From assembly GCA_036380925.1 (NCBI GenBank), contig DASVDW010000168.1, positions 1 through 45,472 of the forward strand: DNA of 45,472 bases, in the 5' to 3' direction. Below the pieces are notes generated by a model, which was given only the letters and a program-made list of their open reading frames with translations, had not been told where the DNA came from and did no database searches. Source of the stretch: JAICLV01 sp036380925 (lineage in GTDB: Bacteria; Actinomycetota; Actinomycetes; Acidothermales; Acidothermaceae). Made by a program: the position numbers and the translations under genes. Position 1 is the stretch's first letter. Every line of letters begins with the position of its first letter. Below, one piece after another: positions 1 to 8,516 of this stretch.

Positions 1-1429
1 CCGCCTCGCCCTCTTCTTGGAAGCCACGTCCGGTCATCAGCGCCATCGCGTTGTCCTCGGACAGGCCGTCGCAATGCACCCGGACGTCGAGCACCGCGTT
101 GATCGCCGTGCGCAACCGCATCTTCAGCTGGTGCATGCGCACCTGCGGGCCGCCGAAGCCGTGCCGCACCATCTCGGCCTCCGCGTGCACCGCCCACCCT
201 TCGACGAACGGACCGCTCCAAAACGCCTGGCGCACCTTGGTCGTCATCGGTGCCCGCCGGCCGTGCGCGAGCTGGACGACGTGCCCCGGCATCGCCTCGT
301 GGATGACGAGATTGCGCATCGCGTGGACGTTGTACTCGCGATAGAACGACGCCACCCGCTCCGGCGGCCAACTGTCGGGGGTCGGCGAGATGGCGAAGAA
401 CGTCGTAGCATCGGGCGGGTCGAGCGGACCTGGCGAATCGCAATACGCGACCGCGACACCGCGATGAATCTCCGGCATCACGATGATCTCGACCGGGTCG
501 TCGTACACCGTGATGAGGTCGCTTTCCTCGACAAACGCACGTGTTTCCGTCAACGCTTCACGCGCGACCGCGACCACGGTCTCGTCGGTCGGCGCGTCGA
601 CGGCGAGCCGCGCCAAAACCTCGGACGGCGAGCCGCCAAGCGTCGCGGCCACCGCGGCGAGCTCCGCCTCCACCCGATCGATGTCGGCGAGGGCGTCAGC
701 CAACACCCGCTCTGGTGAGCGGTCGAGGTCGAGCACCAATGCAAGCTTGCGGGCGAACAAATCCTTGCCCAGTCGGGGGTTCCCCGCCGCGCCGTCGAGT
801 TGCGCACGCAGCCAGGCGATGTGGTCGGCGACCGCGTCGCGACTAACCGCCAGAGCAGGCTCGACCTCGCGCGCGACATCCGGCGCGTCTCTCAATTGCC
901 GCGGAATCTCGTTTTCGACAAGGCCAAGCGTGCCGGTGAATTGGTCAATCGCGGTTTCGACGTGAACGCGCGGCATCGCCGCTTGCCCGAGCACGGCTCG
1001 AACCGCCGCCAGCTGCTCGGGCGCCTGCGTGAGCCGCTTCGCGACGTTCAGCAGCCGGTCTCGCAGCGGCGCGAAATCGCGAGCGAGCAGCAGATACAAC
1101 GCTGTTCCGGGGTTGGCCATCAACGGGTTCCAGGTGTGCTCGCGCGATTGCGTCAGCTCAAACAGCCGTTCGCGGAGTCGCACCGACAGCACCCTCGCGT
1201 CGACCTGATACGCGACCGGCAGCGCAGCGACGTCAAAGCCGTCCAGCTCGCGCAACCGCGCCGACAGGACCCGCGCCTCCTCCTCGACCGCCTCCGGACG
1301 CAGGTCGTCGAGCCGGTCGTCGAAACGATGGTCGCCGAGCGAGGTGGCCATCGCCGGCTGGTGCGCGAGCATGTCGTCGACCGCCATGGCCGCGAACTCC
1401 GCGAAAACTTGCGTCGACTCCGCTGTCAT
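1..1429 (-). CDS. DUF885 family protein, 3' end cut by window edge
   Basis: The reading frame runs off the left edge, so about 476 residues are visible and the C-terminus is missing. It has the marks of the DUF885 family: an HEAMPGH motif followed by EGWAVHAE, which together look like a zinc-peptidase-type HExxH-like site with a downstream glutamate. The N-terminal part is helical and rich in Leu, Ala and Arg, as expected for this fold. Full family members are usually about 550-600 residues, so roughly 80-120 are probably lost. There is no obvious signal peptide. It lies 24 bases downstream of the DinB-like gene on the same strand, so the two may be co-transcribed. The substrate is unknown; a peptidase-like role is inferred from the motif. 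The ATG was chosen because translation matches the family from there on, although the ribosome site is weak. Confidence 0.85.
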   Translation of the reverse strand, partial: MTAESTQVFAEFAAMAVDDMLAHQPAMATSLGDHRFDDRLDDLRPEAVEEEARVLSARLRELDGFDVAALPVAYQVDARVLSVRLRERLFELTQSREHTWNPLMANPGTALYLLLARDFAPLRDRLLNVAKRLTQAPEQLAAVRAVLGQAAMPRVHVETAIDQFTGTLGLVENEIPRQLRDAPDVAREVEPALAVSRDAVADHIAWLRAQLDGAAGNPRLGKDLFARKLALVLDLDRSPERVLADALADIDRVEAELAAVAATLGGSPSEVLARLAVDAPTDETVVAVAREALTETRAFVEESDLITVYDDPVEIIVMPEIHRGVAVAYCDSPGPLDPPDATTFFAISPTPDSWPPERVASFYREYNVHAMRNLVIHEAMPGHVVQLAHGRRAPMTTKVRQAFWSGPFVEGWAVHAEAEMVRHGFGGPQVRMHQLKMRLRTAINAVLDVRVHCDGLSEDNAMALMTGRGFQEEGEA

Positions 1430-1453
1430 GCACGGCAACCTAGCGGGTGGGCG

Positions 1454-2125
1454 TCACTCGCTGCGATCCTCGATCTCCCACGCGTGGTCGAGCACATGCC
1501 ACGCGATCCGCCGCGCGGCATACCGCGGCAGCCATCCGTTGGCGATCACTGGTTCGGCGGCCCGGGCCGCGGTGAGCGCGGCGACGATGTCGGCGCGCAG
1601 CGCCGCGATCGCCGCCGCGTCGTCCAGGCTCGGCTCTTTGTGCCGGACGCCGATCTTGCGCGCGTACGCGGTCTCGGCGCCGAAGACGTGCGCGTAGACC
1701 TTGTCGCGATCGCGCCCGCCACCGCGCGGCCCCTTGCGCAGTTGGGCGGGAGCATGGGCGACGACGTCATCGAGTTTGCGCCAGCTCGCTTCGACGATCG
1801 CCGCCAGCCGTTTCGCTTGGGCCGCGCTCAGCGGCCGGCGATCCAACGCGCAGGCGGCGTCGATCGCGCCGAAGTCGACGGCGGAGAACGACTTGCCGGG
1901 CGGCGGGTCGATGCGCTCCACGACGTCGAAGGAGTCGGCCGCCGACGATGGCAGCGGAACACCGGCGTCGGCCGCGACCGGGGCATAGCGGGCGGCGTAG
2001 TGCGCGAGCGCGCTCAGCGCGTCCTCCTCGGTTCTTCCGCGCCGGCACCAACCTGGCCACTCGACCGCGCAGGCGAACACCCGTGACCGGCCGAGCTGGA
2101 GGTAGACCTGGGAGGGCGTTGGCAT
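1454..2125 (-). CDS. HicB-like plus DinB-like domain protein
   Basis: About 223 residues. The first 50 or so (a YLQLGRSRVFACAVEWPGW-type strand pair followed by EEDALSALAHYAARYAP) look like a HicB/YcfA-partner beta-beta-alpha segment. The rest is helical and ends in RIAWHVLDHAWEIEDRS, typical of DinB-like four-helix proteins of actinobacteria. No toxin gene lies beside it, so an antitoxin role is not supported. The ATG at 2125 was preferred over the longer frame because the extra residues look non-coding. It is divergent from the trehalose-phosphate synthase gene and probably shares a transcript with the DUF885 gene 24 bases downstream. The cellular function is unknown; DinB-like folds often bind metal and act on thiol or small-molecule substrates, but no His triad is obvious here. 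Confidence 0.75.
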   Translation of the reverse strand: MPTPSQVYLQLGRSRVFACAVEWPGWCRRGRTEEDALSALAHYAARYAPVAADAGVPLPSSAADSFDVVERIDPPPGKSFSAVDFGAIDAACALDRRPLSAAQAKRLAAIVEASWRKLDDVVAHAPAQLRKGPRGGGRDRDKVYAHVFGAETAYARKIGVRHKEPSLDDAAAIAALRADIVAALTAARAAEPVIANGWLPRYAARRIAWHVLDHAWEIEDRSE

Positions 2126-2239
2126 ACCGGTGAGCCTGGCACGAGACGCCGACATCGCCCAGCGCAAGGAGCGCGCGAAAGAGTGGGCGGGCCCTCCAGG
2201 GGGAAGCGATCACTCACCGACCCGATAGAAAAGGGAACT

Positions 2240-3844
2240 GTGAGCAGTCAGCCGAACCGGCGGTCGCAGCCGCCGCGCGCCAACACTCGCCGCGCGATCA
2301 ACCCTCGCGCGCTAGGGGTGCCGGTGGTGGTCGCGTCCCATCGAGCCCCTGTGCAGTTCCGCCGCGAGGGCGGCGCCCGGCTGGCGAGGCGAGGCGCGGG
2401 CGGGCTCGTCACGGCGCTGGTCGGCCTCACCGAACAGCTCAACGACGCGGTGTGGGTGTGCGCCGCGGCCACGGAGGAGGACGCCGCCGTCGCCGCCGAG
2501 CACAAGAACAACGCGATTCCCCTCGTGATGAAAGGGGGGCCTCGGGTGCTCGACCGCGACGAGTCTCAGTCGGAGGCCGCGGTGCTGCACGTGCGCATGG
2601 TCGAGCTTGACGCGGCGGCGAAAGACGACTTCTACGCGGTGATTTCCAATCCGTTGCTGTGGTTCATCCAGCACGGACTGTACGACCTGACGAGAGCGCC
2701 GAACATCGGCACGAGGGAGCGCGACGCCTTCGAGCATGGCTACGTCACGGTCAACCAGGCCTTTGCCGACGCCGTGGTGCACGAGGTCGAGCAGCAAGGC
2801 GGCCGCGCGCTCGTGCTGCTGCACGACTACCACTTCTACTTGGTCGCCGACATGGTCCGCGAGCGTTGCCCCGACGTCGTCCTGTCGCACTTCGTGCACA
2901 TCCCGTGGCCTGGGCCGGACGCCTGGCGGGTGCTGCCGCCGGAGATGCGAGAGCGCCTCATGCGCGGGCTGCTCGGCAACGACGTGGTGGCGTTTCACAC
3001 CGAGCGGTTCGCCCGCAACTTCTTGCTTTGCGCGCAGGAGTTGTTGGGATTGTCGATCAACCTCGACAAGATGACCGTGCAGGTCGGCCCGCGCACGGTC
3101 ACCGCGAAGACGTATCCGATCTCGATCGACGTCGACGGGCTGACAGAGGTCGCCAACAGCAAGGTGGTTCGCGGCCGGCTCGACGACCTCGAGCAGTGGA
3201 TCGTCGCCGAGGGTGGCAAGCTGATCGTGCGCGTCGACCGCACCGATCCCTCGAAGAACATCGTCCGCGGCTTTCTCGCGTTCGAGCGGCTCCTCGACGA
3301 CCATCCCGAGCTGATCGGCAAGGTGCGCTTCCTGGCGTTTCTCCAACCGAGCCGGCTCGACGTCGACGAGTACGTCGAGTACGTCGGCCGCATCGGCTCG
3401 GTGGTGGCGCGCATCAACGCCAAATACACCCGCGGCGGGGAAGCCCCAATCGACCTTCGCTTGCACGAGGACTTTCCGACGGCGGTCGCCGCTTACAGCA
3501 TCTGCGACGTCGTGATGGTCAACTCAATAGCGGACGGTATGAACCTCGTCGCCAAGGAGGCGGTGTCGGTGTCTCGCCGCGACGCAGTGCTGGCGTTGTC
3601 GGAAAGCACCGGCGCGCACGAAGAACTTGGCGCCTTCGCCATCACCCTCTACCCGTTCGACGTGCAGCAACAAGCTGATGCGCTCTACGAGGCGTTGACC
3701 ATGCCGGCCCAACGTCGACGCGATCTGCGCGAGGCCGCGGCCTACATCGTGCGGTCGAACGACGTCACCAAATGGCTGGACTTCCAGCTGGCCGACCTCG
3801 CCGAGATCACCGGTCTTTGGGACGGCTCCGCTGACGGTGATTGA
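2240..3844 (+). CDS. otsA: Alpha,alpha-trehalose-phosphate synthase (GT20)
   Basis: It makes trehalose 6-phosphate from a nucleotide-glucose donor and glucose 6-phosphate in the cytoplasm, the first step of the OtsAB route to the compatible solute trehalose. The 534-residue product carries the GT20 landmarks in order: an AGGL loop near the N-terminus, LLHDYHFYLV, FVHIPWPGPDAW, VDRTDPSKNIVRGF, and the donor-site DGMNLVAKE with a following SESTGAHEEL. The GTG at 2240 is preferred because an AAAAGGGA ribosome site lies just before it; the frame is open further upstream but those residues are unlike the family. No trehalose-phosphate phosphatase (OtsB) is next to it. The last 38 bases overlap the end of the convergent SRPBCC gene. 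Confidence 0.93.
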   Translation: MSSQPNRRSQPPRANTRRAINPRALGVPVVVASHRAPVQFRREGGARLARRGAGGLVTALVGLTEQLNDAVWVCAAATEEDAAVAAEHKNNAIPLVMKGGPRVLDRDESQSEAAVLHVRMVELDAAAKDDFYAVISNPLLWFIQHGLYDLTRAPNIGTRERDAFEHGYVTVNQAFADAVVHEVEQQGGRALVLLHDYHFYLVADMVRERCPDVVLSHFVHIPWPGPDAWRVLPPEMRERLMRGLLGNDVVAFHTERFARNFLLCAQELLGLSINLDKMTVQVGPRTVTAKTYPISIDVDGLTEVANSKVVRGRLDDLEQWIVAEGGKLIVRVDRTDPSKNIVRGFLAFERLLDDHPELIGKVRFLAFLQPSRLDVDEYVEYVGRIGSVVARINAKYTRGGEAPIDLRLHEDFPTAVAAYSICDVVMVNSIADGMNLVAKEAVSVSRRDAVLALSESTGAHEELGAFAITLYPFDVQQQADALYEALTMPAQRRRDLREAAAYIVRSNDVTKWLDFQLADLAEITGLWDGSADGD

Positions 3845-4262
3845 CCTCGCGCTGCAGCCGCCGCAGCGTTTCGACGTTGCGCAGGTAGATCAAGAACTCG
3901 AACCCGGCGTTGTGCAGGTCGGCCAGCGGGCCCTTGGTCGGATGCTCGATCATCGTGACCAGCGAACCATCTCGCACCCGGTCCACCCGAAAATCCACCC
4001 GCGCGGAGCCAAGCGGCCTGCCCACGGCCTCGAGCTCTAACTCGCTTCCGTCGACCAAACGCATCGATCGCGTCTGATCCTCCTTGCTCATCGGTCCCCA
4101 GCCGATGCGGTAATGCAGTTTCGCACCGGGCTGCGGCCACGTCGGATCAACGGCTCGGATGTGCGACGTGCCGACAACCCACTTGTCGTAACTCCACCCG
4201 TCGCGCAATACGCTGAAGATCAGCGACGGCTCATACGGCATGTATCTACGGTTCACCGCCAT
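3807..4262 (-). CDS. SRPBCC (polyketide cyclase-like) protein
   Basis: A 151-residue protein of the START/SRPBCC type: an initial helix (PYEPSLIFSVLRDGWSY) followed by alternating strands and a long C-terminal helix rich in Arg and Leu. Members of this fold bind hydrophobic ligands in a central pocket, and many are actinobacterial proteins of unknown ligand. It is divergent from the FAD oxidoreductase gene whose start lies 106 bases away, a pairing that suggests a related lipid or isoprenoid substrate, but this is inference. It converges with and overlaps the trehalose-phosphate synthase gene by 38 bases. No clear ribosome site precedes the ATG; a second in-frame ATG seven codons downstream is an equally possible start. 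Confidence 0.85.
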   Translation of the reverse strand: MAVNRRYMPYEPSLIFSVLRDGWSYDKWVVGTSHIRAVDPTWPQPGAKLHYRIGWGPMSKEDQTRSMRLVDGSELELEAVGRPLGSARVDFRVDRVRDGSLVTMIEHPTKGPLADLHNAGFEFLIYLRNVETLRRLQREVNHRQRSRPKDR

Positions 4263-4367
4263 CGCTGCGTGTTACCCAGCCTTGGGCGTCGTAGGCGCGG
4301 CGGCGAGAACCGCCGAGCGAGGACCGCTCAGCGCGTGACGAAAACGACGCAGGGTAGGTGGGAAACT

Positions 4368-5993
4368 GTGAGCCTCGACGCGATCGTGATCGGCGCCGGT
4401 CCGAATGGCCTGGTCGCCGCCAACCTGTTGGCTGACGCCGGCTGGTCGGTGGTCGTGTTGGAGGCGCAAGAGGAGCCAGGCGGCGCGGTTCGCAGCGGCA
4501 GGTACGTGGATCCCGAGTTCGTGACCGACCATTGCAGCGCGTTCTACCCGCTCGCGGTCGCATCGCCGGTCATCCAAGAGCTCCAGCTCGAAAAGCACGG
4601 TCTGCGCTGGCTGCACGCGCCCGCTGTGCTGGCGCACCCGCTCAGTGGGGGCCGTTGCGCGTTGCTGTCGCGCGACCTCGAGACCACGATGGCGGCGGCC
4701 GAGGCGCTCGCGCCGGGTGACGGCGAGGCGTGGCGGCGGCTGTACGACCTGTGGCTGCAGGTGAACCCGGCGCTGATCGACGCCATCACCACCCCATTTC
4801 CGCCGGTGCGCGCCGGACTCCGGCTGGCGTGGTCGCTGCGCGCCGCGGGGCTGCTGCGATTCGCCCGCTTCGCCGTGTTGCCCGTCCGACGGCTCGCCGA
4901 AGAGGAGTTCGCTGGGGAAGCCGCGATGCTGCTCGCGGGCAACGCGTTGCACGCGGATCTCAGCCCGGAGATGAACCTCAGCGCGACCTTCGGTTGGCTG
5001 CTCTCGATGCTCGGGCAACAGGTCGGCTTTCCAGTGCCGGAGGGCGGCGCCGGAGCGCTCAGCCAAGCGATGGTGCGGCGCTTGGAGGCGCGCGGGGGGC
5101 AAGTCATCTGCGGCCAGCGCGTCGTCCGGGTGATTGTGCGAGGCGGGCGCGCGGTGGCCGTGAGAACGCACGACGGTGCTGAATTCACCGCCGACAAGGC
5201 GATTCTCGCCGACGTTCCGGCGCCGTCGCTTTACGGCGGTCTGGTGTCATGGGACGAGCTACCGATCCGCCTGCGCGACGACATCCGACGCTTTCAATGG
5301 GACTACGCGACCTTCAAGGTCGATTGGGCGCTGTCCAAACCGGTCCCGTGGGAGTCGGAGTCGGTCCGCGGCGCGGGCACCGTGCACATCGGCGAGTCCA
5401 TGGACGATCTGACCCGGTTCACCTCCGACATCGCGACGGGCCGGGTACCGCGCAAACCCTTTCTGTTGGTGGGTCAGATGACGACCGCCGACCCCAGTCG
5501 TTCACCGGCCGGCACGGAGTCGCTGTGGGCGTACACCCACGTGCCCCAGAAGATTCGCGGCGACGCGGGAGACTCCGACATCACCGGAAGGTGGGATGAG
5601 CGGGAGACGGCCGCGATGGCAGACCGCGTCGAGGCGCAGATTGAGGCTTTCGCGCCCGGCTTCCGCGATTGCGTGAAGGCTCGGGTGGCCACCAGCCCAC
5701 TCGGTATGGACGCGCAAAACGACAGCTTGCGCAACGGCGCCTTGAACAACGGAACGACCGCGCTCCATCAAGAACTGGTTTTCCGGCCCACTCCCGGATT
5801 GGCCCGGCCCGAAACACCGGTCCGCGGCTTGTACTTGGCGTCCGCCTCCGCCCACCCGGGGGGCGCGGTGCACGGCGCGTGCGGCTCAAACGCCGCTCGC
5901 GCCGCGCTGGCCGAGCAAAACCCCGTCGGGAGGGCGGTCGGCCCGGCCGCCCGCAAGTTGCTGCACCGCGTGCTGCTTGGGCTCGACGACTAG
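4368..5993 (+). CDS. FAD-dependent oxidoreductase, phytoene desaturase-like
   Basis: A 541-residue CrtI/amine-oxidase-type flavoprotein. The N-terminus is a textbook dinucleotide site (IGAGPNGLVAANLL, then VVLEAQEEPGG), and the C-terminus has the FAD-closing segment GLYLASASAHPGGAVHGACG. The family desaturates, isomerises or oxidises carotenoids and related hydrophobic substrates. No phytoene synthase or other carotenoid gene is nearby, so a carotenoid role is not supported; many actinobacterial paralogues have unknown substrates. The GTG at 4368 fits a GGTAGGTGGGA ribosome site and places the FAD motif at residue 8, as usual. Its TAG stop is shared with the convergent SDR gene through a four-base CTAG overlap. 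Confidence 0.9.
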   Translation: MSLDAIVIGAGPNGLVAANLLADAGWSVVVLEAQEEPGGAVRSGRYVDPEFVTDHCSAFYPLAVASPVIQELQLEKHGLRWLHAPAVLAHPLSGGRCALLSRDLETTMAAAEALAPGDGEAWRRLYDLWLQVNPALIDAITTPFPPVRAGLRLAWSLRAAGLLRFARFAVLPVRRLAEEEFAGEAAMLLAGNALHADLSPEMNLSATFGWLLSMLGQQVGFPVPEGGAGALSQAMVRRLEARGGQVICGQRVVRVIVRGGRAVAVRTHDGAEFTADKAILADVPAPSLYGGLVSWDELPIRLRDDIRRFQWDYATFKVDWALSKPVPWESESVRGAGTVHIGESMDDLTRFTSDIATGRVPRKPFLLVGQMTTADPSRSPAGTESLWAYTHVPQKIRGDAGDSDITGRWDERETAAMADRVEAQIEAFAPGFRDCVKARVATSPLGMDAQNDSLRNGALNNGTTALHQELVFRPTPGLARPETPVRGLYLASASAHPGGAVHGACGSNAARAALAEQNPVGRAVGPAARKLLHRVLLGLDD

Positions 5994-6883
5994 GCGAGCA
6001 GCCCGCCACCGGTGACACCCAGCACCTCACCGGTCACGTAGCTGGAATCGTCACACGCCAAGAAGACGTAGGCGGCAGCCAGTTCGGCTGGCTGGCCGGG
6101 GCGTCCCAGTGGCGTTTGCGCGCCGAAGCTGGCCACGTCGTCCGCTGGCATGGTGGCGGGGATCAGCGGCGTCCAGATCGGCCCGGGCGCGACCGTGTTG
6201 ACCCGCACCCCGTATTTCGCGGCGTCGATCGCGAACCCCTTGCTGAAGTTGACGATCGCGCCTTTGGTGGCGGCGTAGTCGAGCAGCGGCGGCTTGGGGT
6301 TGTACGCCTCGATGGAGGACGTGTTGATGACGCTTGCCCCCGGCCGCAGGTGAGGCAGCGCGGCCTTGCACAACCAAAACATCGCGAAGACGTTCGTCTT
6401 GAACGTGTGCTCGAGCTGCTCGGTGGTGATGTCAAGCAGGCCGCCCTTTTGAGCCATCTGATAGGCGGCGTTGTTCACCAGGACGTCGATGTGCCCGAAC
6501 TCCCGCATCGCCCGTTCGACGATCGTCTCGCACTGCTGCTCGTCGGAGACGTCGCCGGGCAACAAGACCGCGGTGCGACCCGCCTCGTTCACGTGATTGG
6601 CGGTTTCTTCGGCCTGCGCCTGCTCCACCGGGAGGTAGCTCAAGACAAGGTCGGCGCCCTCGCGTGCGAAGGCTATGCACACCGCGCGGCCTATCCCCGA
6701 GTCGGCGCCAGTGACGATGGCGACCCGCCCGGTCAGCTTGCCGCTGCCGCGGTACGTGCGCTCGCCGTGATCGGGCGTCGGACTCATCGCCCCACCGCGT
6801 CCGGGATAGTCCTGATCTTGCGCGCGGAACTCAGGACGCGGGTAGCGGGTTCGGGGGTCTTCCAACACGTGTTCTTGGGTCAC
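5990..6883 (-). CDS. SDR family oxidoreductase, general-stress type
   Basis: A 297-residue classical short-chain dehydrogenase. It has the NAD(P) motif TGADSGIGRAV, the NNAAYQ structural motif, and the catalytic Ser-Tyr-Lys set in INTSSIEAY and LLDYAATKGA. The N-terminal extension with a PRTRYPRPEF-type segment before the Rossmann fold, and the overall sequence, match the YdaD/YhdF/GSP39 group linked to general stress. The substrate is unknown. The GTG at 6883 was chosen because a GGAAGG site precedes it; an upstream extension of about 54 codons is open but unlike the family. It ends on the CTAG shared with the FAD oxidoreductase gene. Confidence 0.9.
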   Translation of the reverse strand: MTQEHVLEDPRTRYPRPEFRAQDQDYPGRGGAMSPTPDHGERTYRGSGKLTGRVAIVTGADSGIGRAVCIAFAREGADLVLSYLPVEQAQAEETANHVNEAGRTAVLLPGDVSDEQQCETIVERAMREFGHIDVLVNNAAYQMAQKGGLLDITTEQLEHTFKTNVFAMFWLCKAALPHLRPGASVINTSSIEAYNPKPPLLDYAATKGAIVNFSKGFAIDAAKYGVRVNTVAPGPIWTPLIPATMPADDVASFGAQTPLGRPGQPAELAAAYVFLACDDSSYVTGEVLGVTGGGLLA

Positions 6884-7271
6884 CGGTCGTCGCCCTTCCA
6901 AATGAGGCCTGCTAAAGGAGGCGCCGCGCTTTGGCGAGTAGCCGGCCCGCCTGATCGAGTCGATCCGCGGCACGGCTGTCAATGCGCCGATTGCGCAGCT
7001 CGCGAGCGGCCAGCGAAATACCCTTGCTGAGCAAGGGCATCGCAACCATGATCACCAGATCGCGTCTCACACTCAGCAGCCGCCGCACACGCATGGCGGC
7101 CATGTACCCGTCGCACGCCGGGGCAAGCCCGTGCGCTGACCGGTCTCGGCGAGATCGCCGAAAGCGCGTCGCCGATCGTCGTCCCCGGTCCCGCCCTGGC
7201 GCATGGCGGCGGCGAATTGGGTACCCATCGGTCATGGACCTGCGACCCGGCCCGCTGACGTCGGCGAAGTC
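6884..7271. other. Intergenic stretch between the SDR and DMT genes
   Basis: This 388-base stretch separates the divergent SDR and DMT transporter genes. Apart from the possible 63-codon peptide listed separately, I see no gene, RNA-like fold or strong promoter in it. The part from 7104 to 7271 should hold the promoters of both divergent units but shows no clear -35/-10 pair. Confidence 0.5.
6912..7103 (-). CDS. Possible small basic protein
   Basis: A 63-codon frame ending 28 bases before the SDR start, on the same strand. It would encode a basic peptide with a short hydrophobic stretch (LVIMVAMPLL) and an amphipathic, Arg-rich C-terminal helix (RAADRLDQAGRLLAKARRLL). Codon third positions are mostly G or C. 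It sits in what would otherwise be a 388-base gap, and its position suggests co-transcription with the SDR. I do not recognise a family and the ribosome site is weak, so it may not be translated. Confidence 0.35.
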   Translation of the reverse strand: MAAMRVRRLLSVRRDLVIMVAMPLLSKGISLAARELRNRRIDSRAADRLDQAGRLLAKARRLL

Positions 7272-8249
7272 GTGATCTACCCGATCGCCCTCGCGGCCGC
7301 CGTCTGCCTCGGCCTTGGGTTCGTGTTGCAGCAGCATGCCGCGCAGAGCGCTCCGCCGTCCGACTTCATGCGCTTTCGGCTGTTGATCGACCTGCTTCAC
7401 AAGCCGATCTGGATCGCCGGTGTCGGCGCGATGGTGATCGGGCAGTTGCTCTCGGGCGCCGCCTTCGCGAACGCCGACGTGTCACTCGTCGAGCCGATGC
7501 TCACCGCGAACCTGCTGTTCGCGCTGATCATCGCTCACCTGCTGTATCGAGAATCGCTGGGCTTCAACGAGTGGGCCGGCGCGCTCCTGCTCTCGGCCGG
7601 TGTCGCGATGTTCATCGTCGGCAGCCGGCCGTCCGGCGGCAATCCGGACGGCGACTCGCTGCCGCGTTGGGTTCTCGCGTTGGGGCTGGTTGGGCTCACC
7701 GAGGTCTGCGTCATCGCGGCAAGACGCCACACCGGCGTGGTGCGCTCGATGCTGCTGGCCACCGGCGCAGGGCTGCTGTTCGGCATCCAAGACGGATTGA
7801 CCCGCCGGGTCACCAAGGCGTTCAACGGCAGCGTTCCCGACCTGTTCTTGCACTGGTCGCCGTACGCGCTGGTCGCGATCGGCGTGGTCAGCCTGCTGCT
7901 CGCGCAAAGCGCCTTCGAGGCGGGGCCGCTGCGCGCCTCGCTGCCCGCGCTGACCGCGGCCGAACCGTTGTCGGGCATCGCCGTCGGGATCGTGGTCTTC
8001 CAGGAGCATTTGCGGGTCGATCCCGCCGCGCTGGCGCTCGAGGTCTGCGGGCTGGTCGCGATGGTCGCCGGTGTGCTGCTGGTCGGGACGTCAGGCACCT
8101 TCGACAAGATGGAACTGCGGCGCGCCGTCCTGCAGGCCCGGGCCCACGGCCGCCCCTACCTCGCGATGCACGTCGGCCACGCCGCCCACCGGTTGCGCGC
8201 GGCGCGAGCGAAGAAGGTCGACGCCGAGCAGCTGAACCACCGCGCGTAG
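7272..8249 (+). CDS. DMT/EamA-type membrane transporter
   Basis: A 325-residue membrane protein with about nine to ten hydrophobic segments and two internal halves (first from YPIALAAAVCLGLGFVLQQ, second from WVLALGLVGLTEV). This is the arrangement of the drug/metabolite transporter superfamily. The C-terminal 45 residues are basic and probably cytosolic. Family members move metabolites, amino acids or drugs, and the substrate cannot be inferred here. The GTG at 7272 starts directly before the first hydrophobic segment; upstream residues in the open frame look non-coding. The DUF2277 gene follows 36 bases downstream on the same strand. Confidence 0.82.
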   Translation: MIYPIALAAAVCLGLGFVLQQHAAQSAPPSDFMRFRLLIDLLHKPIWIAGVGAMVIGQLLSGAAFANADVSLVEPMLTANLLFALIIAHLLYRESLGFNEWAGALLLSAGVAMFIVGSRPSGGNPDGDSLPRWVLALGLVGLTEVCVIAARRHTGVVRSMLLATGAGLLFGIQDGLTRRVTKAFNGSVPDLFLHWSPYALVAIGVVSLLLAQSAFEAGPLRASLPALTAAEPLSGIAVGIVVFQEHLRVDPAALALEVCGLVAMVAGVLLVGTSGTFDKMELRRAVLQARAHGRPYLAMHVGHAAHRLRAARAKKVDAEQLNHRA

Positions 8250-8285
8250 CTGGCGATCCAGCGGCCCGCGCCTACCATGGCCACC

Positions 8286-8516
8286 ATGTGCCGGAGCATC
8301 AAGACCTTGCGCCCGCCGTATGTCGAGGCGGCCACTTTGGACGACGCGCGCGCCGCCGCCCTGCAGTACGTGCGAAAAGTGGCCGGAATGCGAAAGCCGT
8401 CGGCCGCGAACGAGGCCGCGTTCGAGGAGGCGGTGCGCGAGATCACCGAGGTGACGCAGCGCATGCTGTCGCGGCTGTCAGTGCGGACGACGCCGGCGCG
8501 AGCTCATTCGGCGTGA
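8286..8516 (+). CDS. DUF2277 family small protein
   Basis: A 76-residue protein starting MCRSIKTLRPPYVEAAT and continuing with LQYVRKVAGMRKPSAANEAAFEEAV. This closely fits the small actinobacterial DUF2277 family, whose members begin MCR[NS]I and have a central RKPS/NEAAF block. The function is unknown. A second ATG three codons upstream is possible, but the family begins with the MCR start. It follows the DMT gene by 36 bases and overlaps the end of the convergent aldehyde dehydrogenase gene by 13 bases. Confidence 0.9.
   Translation: MCRSIKTLRPPYVEAATLDDARAAALQYVRKVAGMRKPSAANEAAFEEAVREITEVTQRMLSRLSVRTTPARAHSA

Noticed and set aside
800..2086. Long plus-strand open frame (428 codons) over the DUF885 and DinB-like genes
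   Set aside because: It is the antisense shadow of clear family proteins on the minus strand; its translation is Arg/Gln/His-rich and protein-unlike.
2312..3466. Long minus-strand open frame inside the trehalose-phosphate synthase gene
   Set aside because: The plus strand encodes all GT20 motifs; the antisense frame is a high-GC artefact.
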